Notes: generated by a model from the sequence alone, not told the origin. 64,000 nt of DNA from Lytechinus pictus (GCF_037042905.1 NC_087261.1:10315717-10379716); one strand, 5' to 3'; numbered from the stretch's first letter, positions 1-12,640 are shown. Translations and numbers: made by a program.

Positions 1-3000
1 TACTAAATTAATACATAATTAATAATTGTTTTAATTGAAAATGAAAATAATAAAGGCACCCATAGATCTTAACATCTCATAAATACAGGCCTAAACCTGT
101 ATTGGAAGTTGAACAGGCATAAAGTATAAATGTTTAGCTATATAGCTGATGCTTTGATCCCGCAACCAAATAATGTTATCATAAACTAGTAGATGTTATA
201 TCAGTCATGTCAGTGGCGTAACAAGTGAAAATAATTGAGGGTACTACGATATGGCGTATCAGGCAAAATTTATAAAATATATAGTTGCAAGCAAGCGACA
301 TAAGCATAATTTTGACTTTTGGTTACAAAAATCAAATTGAACAATTTCGCAAGATTCTCTTACCTTTTCCTTTTTTTTCTTGTTCGTGAATTGGGGACCC
401 ACCCCCCCCCCCCCCATACAGCACCACTCTTTGTTGTCACTGTCTAAAATTTGATTTAAACTTTGAGAATTTGAATTTCTTATCTAAGTAATCCAAAGGG
501 ATAAGACAAAAATATTTGCAGATTACTTATTTCAAAGTATTTTTATACCTATAACTCCCCAACTCTGCTCTAGCTGCACTGCACGTTGCCTAACGGCCTT
601 CCACCAAAGGGCCAGGCCGACTCGCCCCGTGAGCAAGTGACCGCGTTCGCGTAAGTTCACCCGAAGCCATGACTAAATTCTGACCATAAACATCACCTAA
701 CTAATCACTCTCTGACAATATTTCAAAGTATCTTTTATTACAGTCGATCCTTTGGGCCATTAAACGATAATATTTCCAATGTTATCATGACAAACAATTT
801 TAATGAGATAGTGGCATTGTAGAAAAAACAAATTTATAAGCACGAAATGGCACCAGATAAATCATCAAACATACAGCGCAGCGTTCGGGACTGGTGAGTG
901 GTACGGCTCTCTTAGAGTTTTCGCCCCGACGAATTCGGCGAAAACGCTACCATTGCGCCGTGCGAATGTTCAATCTGCGGCTCTCAATCAGAGACTTGAA
1001 TGTCTCTTTTTGCATTATCGAAAATGTATCATAGACTTTGTTTGATTTGTTTACAAGTAAGTTGCATATCCGTCGTGATAATTAGGAAAATCCATGATGT
1101 CTTCTTCTAATTCTGTAAAAATTACCTCTTCAAAGTGCCTGTGTCAGAAAATTGCCGGAAATCGTAAAAACTTGCCTAAAATGTCTCTTTTTGAAAGTTC
1201 ATCCATGGTCTGGAAAAAAATGTTATAATTTATGTAGACGTATACCGTAAACAAATACATCCTCGATCACTGAAATGAAGTGTTTGCTAAGCTTTTATAT
1301 CTCAGACCGCGTTACCATGGCAACTTGGGAAAACCTTTATTTTTTACTAATAAAATTCTGGTTTTAAGGGTCATTTTAGAGACATAAAACTAACCATATT
1401 TTGAAGTATTGGGTTTAAATTTCACATAAAACTGAATTATCTATGTTTATACTTTCGTATATGAATATTCATATTTCTTGTAGAATCCTAGTTTTTGATT
1501 GGTCAATGTTTCAGTCATGGATAATGACTGAGCGTTAAAAAATCTGAAAATGCGCATTTTATCGGCAACCAACAAGCAAGATGGCGGAACACATTAAGTT
1601 GGCGCTATGCACGTACGTGGGCCACGTACGTGCATAGCGCCAACTTAATGTGTTCCGCCATCTTGATTGTTGGTTGCCGATAAAATGCGCATTTTCAGAT
1701 TTTTTAACGCTCAGTTATTATCCATGACTGAAACATTGACCAATCAAAAACTAAGATTCTATAAGAAATATGAATATTCATATACGAAAGTATAAACATA
1801 GATAATTCAGTTTTATGTGAAATTTAAACCCAATACTTCAAAATATGGTTAGTTTTATGTCTCTAAAATGACCCTTAAAACCAGAATTTTATTACTAAAA
1901 AATAAAGGTTTTCCCAAGTTGCCATGGTAACGCGGTCTGAGATATAAAAGCTTAGCAAACACTTCATTTCAGTGATCGAGGATGTATTTGTTTACGGTAT
2001 ACGTCTACATAAATTATAACATTTTTTTCCAGACCATGGATGAACTTTCAAAAAGAGACATTTAAGGCAATTTTTTACGATTTCCGGCAATTTTCTGACA
2101 CAGGCACTTTGAAGAGGTAATTTTTACAGAATTAGAAGAAGACATCGTGGATTTTCCTAATTATCACGACGGATATGCAACTTACTTGTAAACAAATCAA
2201 ACAAAGTCTATGATACATTTTCGATAATGCAAAAAGAGACATTCAAGTCTCTGATTGAGAGCCGCAGATTGAACATTCGCACGGCGCAATGGCAGCGTTT
2301 TCGCCGAATTCGTCGGGGCGAAAACTCCAAGCGAGCCGTACCACTCACCAGTCCCGAACGCTGCGCTGTATGTTTGATGATTTATCTGGTGCCATTTCGT
2401 GCTTATAAATTTGTTTTTTTCTACAATGCCACTATCTCATTTAAATTGTTTGTCATGATAACATTGGAAATATTATCGTTTAATGGCCCAAAGGATCGAC
2501 TGTAATAAAAGATACTTTGAAATATTGTCAGAGAGTGATTAGTTAGGTGATGTTTATGGTCAGAATTTAGTCATGGCTTCGGGTGAACTTACGCGAACGC
2601 GGTCACTTGCTCACGGGGCGAGTCGGCCTGGCCCTTTGGTGGAAGGCCGTTAGGCAACGTGCAGTGCAGCTAGAGCAGAGTTGGGGAGTTATAGGTATAA
2701 AAATACTTTGAAATAAGTAATCTGCAAATATTTTTGTCTTATCCCTTTGGATTACTTAGATGAGAAATTCAAATTCTCAAAGTTTGAATCAAATTTTAGA
2801 CAGTGACAACAAAGAGTGGTGCTGTATGGGGGGGGGGGGGGGTCTTGCATGCCCCCAATTCACGAACAAGAAAAAAAAAAGGAAAAGGTAAGAGAATCTT
2901 GCGAAATTGTTCAATTGGATTTTTGTAACCAAAAGTCAAAATTATGCTTATGTCGCTTGCTTGCAACTATATATTTTATAAATTTTGCCTGATACGCCAT

Positions 3001-3248
3001 ATCGTAGTACCCTCAATTATTTTCACTTGTTACGCCGCTGACATGACTGATATAACATCTACTAGTTTATGATAACATTATTTGGTTGCGGGATCAAAGC
3101 ATCAGCTATAGCTAAACATTTATACTTTATGCCTGTTCAACTTCCAATACAGGTTTAGGCCTGTATTTATGAGATGTTAAGATCTATGAGTGCCTTTATT
3201 ATTTTCATTTTCAATTAAAACAATTATTAATTATGTATTAATTTAGTA
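1..3248. repeat. Giant inverted repeat (~1.62-kb arms, almost no spacer)
   Basis: The first ~1,620 bases return as reverse complement up to 3248, with the axis at about 1621 inside GCACGTACGTGG/CCACGTACGTGC. The arms are close but not identical: scattered substitutions, different poly-C/poly-G lengths (near 402 and 2828) and a small net length difference. The left arm begins exactly at the window edge, so the repeat may extend further left. No intact coding region is visible; the 92-codon frame at 2227-2505 has no recognisable domain. It could be a foldback-type element or an inverted duplication. A sequencing foldback artefact is less likely because the arms have diverged. Confidence 0.93.
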
Positions 3249-4876
3249 TTAACCTCGATGATACATTTTATTGTGTTAAATCGTACAATTTCTGTTGTAT
3301 TAAGCCCCTTATTAAGCCCTTTTAAAAACATGCTTATAGTAGCAGACCCCCCCCCCCCCCATATATAAAGACAATAGAAGTGTAGGCCTATATAGAATTA
3401 ATTGAACCCCCCCTATTGAGGACAAAATGAAAAAAAATACTCAAAATAATCGACCGCCCCCCCCCCCCCCTTTGACGAGGCAGCTGTCGGTGGCCTGATG
3501 TCTTCATTGACTTCTTTTTGCTTGTAAAAATAATATTAAAGAAATAGGGGCTACTCTAAGTGTCCCCTATGAAAATTCATTTGGATCTGCAAGTGCATGA
3601 GGCTGTGCCCCCTCCAACGTCATAGCTACCCCATATCTTTAGGTTCTAGCTCTCATATTTTTCAGCTCCCTGATTTTTTGGAAGAAAAAAAAACGAGGCG
3701 AAAGAAAAGAGTGAAATAAATGAAATACGATTAATCAAAATTTGAGTTGTTTGAAAGAATTATAAAATTATCAGAGAAACTAAATTAAATTCTACAACCA
3801 TGAAGAATAACAGTAATCTTGATAAATTCTGTTTTTTTTTTCAAAATCAGAACCAATCAACCTTTTTCTGATTATTCTGTCACTTTCCATATTTTGGAGA
3901 AAAAAATAAAAGTGTTTATCGACGCCCTGTACTGCATGATGAAACTGTATCCCCACTCGGCTCGGCCCTCGTAACCCCCCCCCCCCCTCTCTCTCTCTCC
4001 CTCCCCCCCCCCCCACCACAATGCCCCTTGCTCATTTCTCTTATCTCACCTTGACCTTAATTAATTAATCTTAACTATTTGGCGGTACAGTCAAACGTGA
4101 CTGGTCGCCATCATAGTTTCATCCCCAACAAACAAGGAACAAACAATAACAATTCTGTTTTTTCGACCCAACATCATTCCTTTCAATACGCGTAAGGCTA
4201 TACGTGGGCACGCACAAACAACGTGGGTTAACAAAAACTGACCCGCGTTTGGACTGAAATTGTGATTAAAATAAAAATGTTATAAATATGAAAAAAATAT
4301 GTGTATAATGAAGGATATTTGATAAACGGAAAAACATCAATCGCTAATTCATAAAAATGCTGGAAAAGATTGGACAGAGGTTTTTAACAACGGTAATCAA
4401 GGGGAATTAGTGTATGGGTGAATGGCGTTCGAGCTTTAGCCGAGCGTTAGCCGGTGAGGGCGCGGGCCAAATCTGCCTGAATCTGGCAATATGGCGTCGT
4501 CCATTAAGCTGACGTTAGCCAGCGGCGACTGCACGTACGTGGGGCCGGGCTGGGGTCAATTTCAGTTACTTCGTCTTCGACTCGTTCGAGAGCGACCTGG
4601 ACAGTCTGGACTGGCCTAATTTAGTTATTTACGGAGCTCGGTGGAAGTCCAGTATTTGAGGTGATTAGTAGTAATTTAGTATGTTTACAGCTCTGTATCA
4701 TATTTATGTTTTACATTAAATATTGTATTGAATAAATCGCTTCCGCACGAACGCACTGCTTGGTGTGTGCGGCTGCTTTTCCTGTTCGGTCGGCTGTTGG
4801 TGTTGGTGTCGCGCACGAGCTAACCCAGGGAGCTCGCGGCCCGCGAATGGGCCCGGAGCCCAGGAGTAGCCAGGGA
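3249..4876. other. Non-coding stretch with poly-C tracts
   Basis: No gene is supported here. There are long C runs near 3347-3360, 3456-3470 and 3976-4016. At about 4440-4545 a GC-richer piece ends in TGCACGTACGTGGGG, recalling the axis of the 1-3248 palindrome (shared ATGGCG, CATTAAG and GCACGTACGTGG in the same order). The 75-codon minus-strand frame at 3792-4019 reads through a C/CT tract and is not credible as a gene. Confidence 0.5.
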
Positions 4877-5839
4877 CCAGGCGGCTTCTTGAGAGTAAAA
4901 ATCATTGTAGTATAGTCACGTATTGTATTACCGGACACTATTGTGATTCCGGACGCGCGTATAAATGCGTTCGAAAACAATTTCGTACCGTAAGACTTCC
5001 GCAATTCATTTTCACAGATCAATACATAGAACAAGATTGCAAAAACAAGGCGAAAAAAATCAAATTTCTACCTTATTTATCTCTAAAATGACAGAAAATG
5101 CTTAAAATATCATATCACATAGTTTTGCATTAACAATTGAATGAATTGATATATTTTCTAACGGAAATATGGGCCTGATTTGCCGAATTTCAATCTCGTC
5201 GGCTCCTTCGATCGAATGATGAGGTGAGGTGTATTGTGGGTGATCGTCGACGGCTAGTTCTCAAGGTACCGTGCGCGAGGTTTACCGTGAGTAGAGCCGT
5301 CGACGATCGGCTGCGCATCGATAGAACTTGATGAGCGTCACGATACGAACGAGCACTGGAAAGTGCCACGAAACATGCAGCTAACCAAAAAATAAAAAAT
5401 AAGTTAAGTTATCAAACACGAATTTATTACCAACATCTGCTCAGATTCGATATAAAAAAAGCAAACAAAAAGTTAGAATTTATTCATGATATGATATAAG
5501 AAGAAAGAAATCACAGAAATTTATTCTTACATCATTATAATCAAGGATATCTTTACCCGTCCGGCGCGCGTCCGGAATCATGATGTAATTTGTCGCGCAC
5601 GAAAATAATTGTTTTTCGTGGGGGTATGCGGCAAGTGCGATGCAAAGAAAATGGTTGGTAAATATAAAATAATTTTATCATATTAATAATTTTCATAATA
5701 TTTGGAATAGCAAGTGCGAATTTTTCTTGATTGTATTTCCTCTAGTTGTCATTTTTAAAGCACTGAAATAAAGGTGTCCGGCAATAGGATACACTACCAT
5801 ACGTTAGTAAATTATTTTTACTCTCAAGAAGCCGCCTGG
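4877..5839. mobile_element. TIR element (~960 bp, CCAGGCGGCTTCTTGAGAG ends)
   Basis: The left end CCAGGCGGCTTCTTGAGAG followed by TAAAAA is mirrored at 5815-5839, where TTTTTACTCTCAAGAAGC continues into CGCCTGG. Secondary inverted pieces lie inside: a GTATTACCGGACAC motif near 4925 faces GTGTCCGGCAATA near 5774. No transposase was seen, so it is a non-autonomous element. Confidence 0.8.
5240..5316. repeat. Short palindrome inside the TIR element
   Basis: GATCGTCGACGGCT near 5242 is answered by AGCCGTCGACGATC near 5300, giving a 14-bp perfect stem with a ~45-base loop. Confidence 0.7.
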
Positions 5840-5895
5840 CTACCCAGGGGCAGGGGTGGTATTCTGAGATCCATTTTATCTCTGTTAAAATCAGT

Positions 5896-6346
5896 CAGTA
5901 GAGGCGCACGGCCAATATTGGAGACTGTCTCCAATGTGGGAGATTATCTCCAATATCAGAGACTTTTGTAAAGAATTTAGGTATCCAATTTCAGAGACAG
6001 TCTCCAGACTCCAGTTTTGGGGTCCAATTTCCTTTGTTTACATTTGCTGCAAAAGGATTAACTTGGCGGCAAATAAAAATGTGATAAGCAGATTCCTCAT
6101 GAAAAATTACCCCTTTTCACCGTCTACTTTAAAAATTCACCGTCTACTTTTGTTTTGATAAGGATTTTTGTTGTCAATCACACACAAAACAAATGGGCTT
6201 CTGACCTCAGTGAGACAAAATTTTGGGTGGAAAAAATCATGCTTTTGTTGGTGTTTCTTTTGTCCTTTTGCAAAGCAAGTCTCCAATGTGGGAGATTGTC
6301 TCCCCTATTGGAGAGAGTCTCCCATATTGGCCGTGCGCCTCTACTG
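5896..6346. mobile_element. Nested 451-bp MITE with TCAGT target duplication
   Basis: CAGTAGAGGCGCACGGCC at the left is matched by GGCCGTGCGCCTCTACTG at the right. TCAGT flanks it on both sides (5891-5895 and 6347-6351). The sub-terminal parts carry several TCTCC...GGAGA palindromes (e.g. CTCCAATGTGGGAG near 5931 and 6281). It was inserted into the 5851-7659 element, so it is younger. Confidence 0.88.
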
Positions 6347-6644
6347 TCAGTGAGAAACTGAGATAAAATACCCTTAGTTATGGCTTATCCTTAAAAATAA
6401 AATCTCTCCGAATTGGTATTCTGGGAACAATTACCTGGTAGTGGTATATCTTCATTTTATCTCTGACTCTGTAAGACACACCTATTTTTTTAATCAATAT
6501 CCAATTACTTTTAGAACCGCGCTTTTAATATAATCTGATAATAGCGCTTTTAATTAAATAATAGCTCTCTCATATCACTCAACCAATGGAAATCCATTCC
6601 GCTAGGAGTAGGAGATGTGGCGAAGGAGTGAGATTGCGTCGATG

Positions 6645-7105
6645 TATAGACAGCTGGCAGCCGTCTGTTTCGAGGAGTTATTTAACATTTTTTTGTTTTT
6701 TAAATTTCTCCTCATACACAGACGGCTCGCTATCGTGCAGCCACCATTAGGGGACTTACAATGCAAAATCCCCCCGTCGGGGCTCTTCAATTTTTGTCTT
6801 TAATGAATCAAACTTTTGAAAATTAACCCAACCGAAATGCAAATTAATATTCCCTCTTGGCATTAATTGCCAAAAAACGGGGAAAATCAAGTTAAAAGGA
6901 ACAAAAACAGTGACTTACCTCGGCTGTCGCGCAACTTCACTGCCCTGTTTTATCCAAACTTAATACGCATACACATATGGCCATTGAGTCCCCTGTACAG
7001 ATCGCGCTAGAACTTCGGTCTCTGTATTTGGTGAGTGAAGCCAACGGAGTTCAGCTGAACAACCAACATAACAGAGACCGAAGCTTTTGGTCTAGTCGAT
7101 GTATT
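6645..7105. repeat. Duplicated ~450-bp module, copy 1
   Basis: Copy 1 contains ATAGACAGCTGG, then ACAGACGGCTCGCTATCGTG, AATGCAAAATCCCCCCG, CATATGGCCATTGAGTCCCC and GGTCTCTGTATTTGGTGAGT, ending with AACAGAGACCGAAGC. The same blocks recur in order at 7797-8235. A short plus frame starting MAI is open in both copies, but no product is recognised. Confidence 0.75.
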
Positions 7106-7796
7106 GAATTCAAATACGCTTGCACTATAGCTTGCGCGTCTTTACAGAGATTTCTTTTTAACAAAAATGACAATACTCATCTTTTTTCGAAGTCTATATC
7201 GCATCTTTTCAAGCATCATTTCAAAGACAATATTATTACTATAGTATTAGTCAAAAAAAGTCTAATGAAATTCTTCCTGATTGTACAGGAATAACGTTGA
7301 TCCCAATAAATATATAATTTTTCTTCATTTTCATGTCAACAGTTGGAGTTAATTCACCTACAAATATTGACGAAATCAACGTCGCGGAAATAAAATAGCC
7401 CCTACCCTCTTTTAAGTTATTTTATTTTGTCTTCAAAGTAACTTGGGCGCAAGCACGTCACCCGCGTTGCAATGCTGGCCAGATACGCGATGGGTATGTC
7501 TACGCAGCCACTGCTCTGTTGCGTGTCATCATAGATATACGCAAGATAAAATTTTGAATTTTATCTGAGAAATAAAATGTCATCTCAGAATACCAATTTC
7601 ATTTTAAGAGATAAAATAAAATATTTTAAAGATAAAATGACCTCAGAATACCGCCCCAGGACTCGTCCGTGTTCTTAGGCAGAGGATACTCTACAAAATG
7701 GGGTAAAATGGGGTCGCAAAGCACCCAAAATAAAATGGAAAAAATGAATTATGCATTTACCGCGATTATATGGATGAATGTACGGTATATCCTGAC

Positions 7797-8235
7797 ATAG
7801 ACAGCTGTCTGTTTCGAGGAGTTTAAAAAAAAATTTAATAATTTTTTTTTAAATTTCTCGTACACAGACGGCTCGCTATCGTGCAACTACCATTAGAGGG
7901 TTAACAATGCAAAATCCCCCCGATGGGGCTCGTCGATTTTTGTCTTTATTTCATAAAAATATACAAAAAGAACTGTATCAAAATAGAGATTATTATTTCG
8001 TTTTGGCCTGAAATGCACCAAAACAGGGAAAATAAACTAAAGCCAAGGGGAAAAAACAGTGATTTCGGCTTTTGCACAACTTCACTTCCGAACTTAATAC
8101 ATAAACATATGGCCATTGTGTCCCCTAAGATCGAGCTAGAACTTTGGTCTCTGTATTTGGTGAGTGGAGCCAACAGAGTTCAGCGGAACAATCAACATAA
8201 CAGAGACCGAAGCTTTTGGTCTAATCGTGACACAG
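7797..8235. repeat. Duplicated ~450-bp module, copy 2
   Basis: This is the diverged second copy of 6645-7105. The indel in the middle of the MAI...NNQHNRDRSFW frame is a multiple of three. A GGTCTCTGT...ACAGAGACC inverted pair lies inside each copy. Copy 2 sits outside the 5851-7659 element, while copy 1 is inside it. Confidence 0.75.
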
Positions 8236-8762
8236 AAGCTTAACATCGAGGCACAAACTGGACCTCCAAGAAAAGGAAAAGTTCAACTTCTGTCTCGTTC
8301 GTTCACCTTCTTTCAAAATTGAAAACGAAATGGCCGATCAATACTGAGAACGAACGCGATATAGAGGCCTAGACAGGAGTAACCGTCGTTTCTAGAGATT
8401 TATTCTAACAATTTCTGACATTTTACTATTATCCCCAGATCTTAATATTTTTTTAGGGAAAGATCTAGGGGGGGATGTGGCCCAAAAATCGGAAACCAAT
8501 TCTTGTATATTTCCTTCCTCCGTTCTTCAGAGATCGGCGGCAAGCCGCAGAGTTCAGGTCCTTTCTAGATGGTGTTGTTGACATGTGGATTTTTAAGATG
8601 TATGGTAGTGGATCTTATTACCGAACACTTTTCATGAATTCAATCATATCAAACATATTATTCTCATAAAATTCATCAAACTTTCACCATAAATACACAA
8701 TTACCTACAAAATATAAATATATGTAAAAGTTTTGCCAAAATCGTTTATCTTTTTTACGATA
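8236..8762. other. No gene seen
   Basis: The sequence is AT-rich. TTATTACCGAACAC near 8616 faces GTTCGGTAATAC near 9154, so 8616-9180 may be the remains of another TIR element. Confidence 0.3.
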
Positions 8763-8905
8763 TTAATAATAATAATAATATTCCGCATTTATATAGCGCT
8801 TAATACATCGGAACGACGTCTCTAAGCGCTTTACAGACATATTATTACCCCGGTCATCGGATCCTTGCATGCCCGCATTAGCTTCTAATCGGACCCCTCT
8901 TCGCA
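8763..8905 (-). mobile_element. SINE 3' tail fragment
   Basis: On the minus strand an AGCGCTATATAAATGC motif is followed by an (ATT)n run. The same kind of tail ends the SINE at 23401-23793 and appears at 26026-26120. The tRNA-like head is missing, so the copy is 5' truncated or decayed. Confidence 0.6.
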
Positions 8906-9261
8906 TGTGAAATATTTTGGTCACTTGAAAAAGGTATCGTATTACCGAAAGTGTGTTTTCTATGGGAAAAATTGAGAAAACAGCAAAATCACCGATGAGC
9001 TATTTTGACCATATTTTATTATTTTTAGAATATTAAGACTTTGGAAATGTGTTTTTGACCATTTTTCATCATCTTTTTATTAAAGTTCCCTTTGGAAGGA
9101 TGTTGCAAAGTTTTGAGCGTATGAAATTATTTTCTGACGCGTACGATACGCGCGTTCGGTAATACAAGGCCGGTCGGTAATACAATCACTCACTATACCT
9201 TAAGCAGTGACATGTCAAAGAGGAAGCAGAGGAGGAGGGCAGGGAGTGTGAGGGGAAGAGG

Positions 9262-9480
9262 ATGAGGGGGTCATTTCCAGTGAAATCATTTAGGATGAAT
9301 GCAGGCAAATCAAGGTTCTTAACATGCTGTAGAAGGTCCAGACGCTGCATCAAGAAGACTGGACATGAGGCAAGAAAGTGGGTAGTGGTTTCTTCCTCTA
9401 GAGAGCAGAGCTTGCAGGTTGGGTCTGGGCTCTTCCCAATTGTAACTAGGCGTCATTGTGTGGACGTAAGCAGTTGAGCA
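9262..9480 (-). pseudogene. LINE reverse-transcriptase C-terminal fragment
   Basis: One minus-strand frame reads RLVTIGKSPDPTCKLCSLEE, then ETTTHFLASCPVFLMQRL. This gives CxxC...HxxxxC, the zinc-knuckle-like region near the C-terminus of many non-LTR retrotransposon polyproteins. The preceding residues (LNCLRPHNDA, then a stop) lie in another frame, so there is a frameshift. The fragment is short and dead. The LINE clade was not determined. Confidence 0.65.
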
Positions 9481-9621
9481 CGTAAAATCACAGCTGACCA
9501 AAGATGGGTCAATAGTGAAGGGTAGAGTAACAATATCTTGGGAAGCATTGAGAGGTTACTCCATAGGCTGAGGGATCAGAATTTCTCAATGTACACTCTG
9601 GCTTCTTCCATTTGGGCATCA

Positions 9622-9722
9622 GTTGTAACTTTGCCAGTATGGCAACTACCATGGTAACAGGGCTCAGCAGCCAATCAGAATCAAGGTTACCGTGGTAGTT
9701 GCCATAATGGCAAAGTTACAAC
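9622..9722. mobile_element. 101-bp hairpin MITE (GTTGTAACTTTGCCA ends)
   Basis: GTTGTAACTTTGCCA at the left is the exact reverse complement of TGGCAAAGTTACAAC at the right. The arms continue through GGCAACTACCATGGTAAC / GTTACCGTGGTAGTTGCC. The loop holds GGGCTCAGCAGCCAATCA, with a CCAAT box. A relative lies at 25147-25283, and weaker ones near 46410-46490 and 63475-63535. Confidence 0.85.
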
Positions 9723-12640
9723 AGTTGAAGATGCTATGAAATGAGAGGCTTGTACATGTATGTAAGACAGGGATGCCACTCGGAATATCCCTCCTTTCTA
9801 TCCCCCACTCTCTCCCTCGATTGCTTTGTATGTCGATTGACCGAATGAGAGATGTATACATGCGCGCGCTGATCAACAGATGACCGCGTGAATACCATAA
9901 ATTACCTCTCCAAACCATCACGCGTCAACCGGTCACCGTCTGCCATCCCCATCTGGGGCAGCGGTATAGACTGCTCAGCAACTCGCTAACTTGCTTCGCT
10001 GGCCATGTGACTTGCGACCGTATTAGGTATGTTGCAAGCGCAAGGTGTACGACGGGGCTCAGCTTAATTTTTCTAACTCGATATTGTGAGCTATCATCAA
10101 ACTTTTCCATTGAATTTGACATATATTTGTGGGAAAATACTTTTGACCATCATAGGGAGTGGTCACTGTCCTTGGACACTGCCCTTGCCCGCAAAAAAAA
10201 ATTTCAGGGTTTTTGGAGGACACCTAGTGGCATCCCTGGTATGAACTACCCAGTTTTGGGTCTCTGCAAATGGGGATGGTTGGGAACTGGAATTTAATAT
10301 GAAATGGGGTTCTCTGAGAACCGATGCCTGATTGGAGGGGCTAAGGAATTCGGGATATCTGGTTGGTCAATGAAAAAAGGATAAAAATGAACTGCTGGCA
10401 AGGCTTTAAACGTGTACATGTATGAAAGGGGTCGACCGCAGATACCCATCCTGCGATTATGCATGTAGGTGAGTGCTGTTCATGCCTGGCATCAATTATA
10501 GTCAAACTTATATAGGCTTATGATGCCATCATGCCATTGAAAATTATAAAAAAGAGAGCTGCCAACCATTAGGAAAAAGGCACAATTTTATGCTTTTCAC
10601 ACCAAATTAAGTCACTACACTTTTGACCTTAATTACTACGCTTTTCAGCGCCAATAGCTATTTTAATACATAGACAATACATTGCGCAGCGACGAATTCA
10701 TCCGAAGGCGACAAATACTGCCATTGCATGCATTATTGTGTCGCTTTGTTTACACTGCTGCGCACGTGATGATTGCCTCGGTGGTCAGGCAGCGTACCGT
10801 GCGTGCATATTGCATTGCCTATACATGTAGATGGAAGTTCTTGCATGAATCCATATCATGCAAGGGCGTCAAACGGGAAATGTTAGTTCCAACGAAGAAA
10901 TCATCGTATTTGAGGAAATTCTTATTACGTATATCGTGGATTAGAATTTGTGTCACTTCTTTGAATTGTTTAAATGGATTAATGTGATATAACGGTACTG
11001 CAAAAGGATCAAATATTACGATTTAGCAGACCTCGTCTGCTTATCCAGTTCAGCGAAGACTCCAAACTTGCTTCACCGCTGAGACAGGTGGCATTTGAAC
11101 ATGGTCTCCGTTGGTTCACCGGTGGGAATGTTGTGTATTGCTACTTAAAAATCCTGCGTCAGATTTGATTTGATGGAACTGATTTTCCATATCGTATCGT
11201 GTTCAAAGATGAAACAGACTTTCAGGCATCCACATGATTAATGTCGGTGATGTTGAAGAATTAAATTAAAAATTTTTTGAGGTAAGATTAAAAATTAATA
11301 AGAATACCATTATTCTTTAAATATGTCGGAGCCCAAGGACTAGATTATGTACATGTAGATCTACACATTTAGTAAAAGTAGGCCTAAAACTTCTTTTAAA
11401 ATTAAATATCTGTTCAATTACATACATTCTTTGTGCACCATTTATATTTACATGTATTTGCAAATATGCCCAATTGTGCATCTGTTCTATACCACTTCAA
11501 AGAAATTTACTGCACGGCGCGTGTGATATTACGCGTTTTTTCTCAAAGAAATTTATGCTACCGCACGGCGCATATGAAATTACTCTTTTTATCTCGAAAT
11601 TATGACTTGAGAGCTTCTGGATTACTACTTTTCACTATATCGTATGAAAATTCTCTGTCAATATATCGCTAAAATTATCTTAACGATATCGACAAAAGAA
11701 CAGACATTTCCGTTTATTACATAGAAAATCAATACGCATTGCATTGATTAGCAATGTCACAATACTAGCGCTGGTCATCTGTACTCAACAAAGCTTTGAA
11801 ATCTGTGTTCATTGAATCTATAATATAAAACGAGTACATAACATATTGTAAAAAAACATAAAGCATGAATACTGTACATCCTCACCTTTCACATTATTAG
11901 CATTATTTCAGGGTTGGATGAAATTTTATTGATGATTTGGGGGCTTTTTGGACATCGTTCTGAGCAGTCAACGACTTTCACCTATCCACCATTTTTTATT
12001 TTGTGCTGTTACATCTTCGAACATAGAGGGCAGCAACACATGGCTGTGTTGTTTCTACGTACGTTATTTGGTACTTGTTCTGGTCACTAAATTGAGCCTG
12101 CACTGTATGATTGTTTTCGATACCATCGAGTGATGGAGTCGAGGGCAGTCACGATGTTTGGATTGTCATGATTGTAGCGAAGTGAGATCGTGTTTTGTGA
12201 CCAGTTGGTATTCGTATTTTGTTGAGATTGTGGAGTGAATTTGGTTGCTGTTCTGTGCATTCTGAGGAAAAATATGTTTTCCATGATTTTTCGGTTGAAA
12301 AGCCACTTTCTATTTCAAAAGGCTGTTTCCGCGAATCCTGTCCATTTTCTGCGATCACTGTCGCTACATACATGTAATAGCGGGTATTATGGACAACGAG
12401 AGAAAGGTTATTGATATAATCGCTAAGTGGCAAAAACAAGCGATTATTGACAGGACTAGCGATAAAGAGGTTATGATAACAGCACTACTTTTCACTTTCA
12501 AAGGTTGGCAGCTTTGGAAGAATAGTCAGCATTTAAACTTTGAAGTGAAATGAGTGCATACATGAAGAATGACAAACGCGGCATTGACAAGGTCTCATAC
12601 TTTGCTTCGTACTTGTATACATATTTTTATTTTCTTTCTC
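9723..12640. other. About 2.9 kb without a recognised gene
   Basis: Only short frames occur and none has a known domain. A small direct duplication lies at about 11500-11575 (AAAGAAATTTA...GCACGGCGC twice). The 5' noncoding exon of the first zinc-finger gene presumably lies here, because its coding exon begins at an acceptor, but I could not place it. Confidence 0.4.

Larger units (their letters stand above)
5851..7659. mobile_element. TIR element with CAGGGGTGGTATTCTGAG ends (~1.8 kb)
   Basis: The left end CAGGGGTGGTATTCTGAG matches the right end CTCAGAATACCGCCCC in inverse orientation, followed inward by ATTTTATCTC/GATAAAATG. A second inner pair (GGTATTCTGGGAAC near 6415 and CTCAGAATACC near 7582) suggests nesting or repeated end capture. 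The CAGGGG terminus is hAT-like. It belongs with the larger copy at 39765-41746. No transposase frame was found. Confidence 0.75.

Noticed and set aside
2227-2505. 92-codon frame in the right arm of the palindrome
   Set aside because: No recognisable domain, and it lies within a repeat arm.
1-3248. Palindrome as a pure sequencing foldback artefact
   Set aside because: The arms differ by scattered substitutions and indels in several places, which a consensus built from one folded molecule would not normally show. Not fully excluded; spanning reads should be checked.
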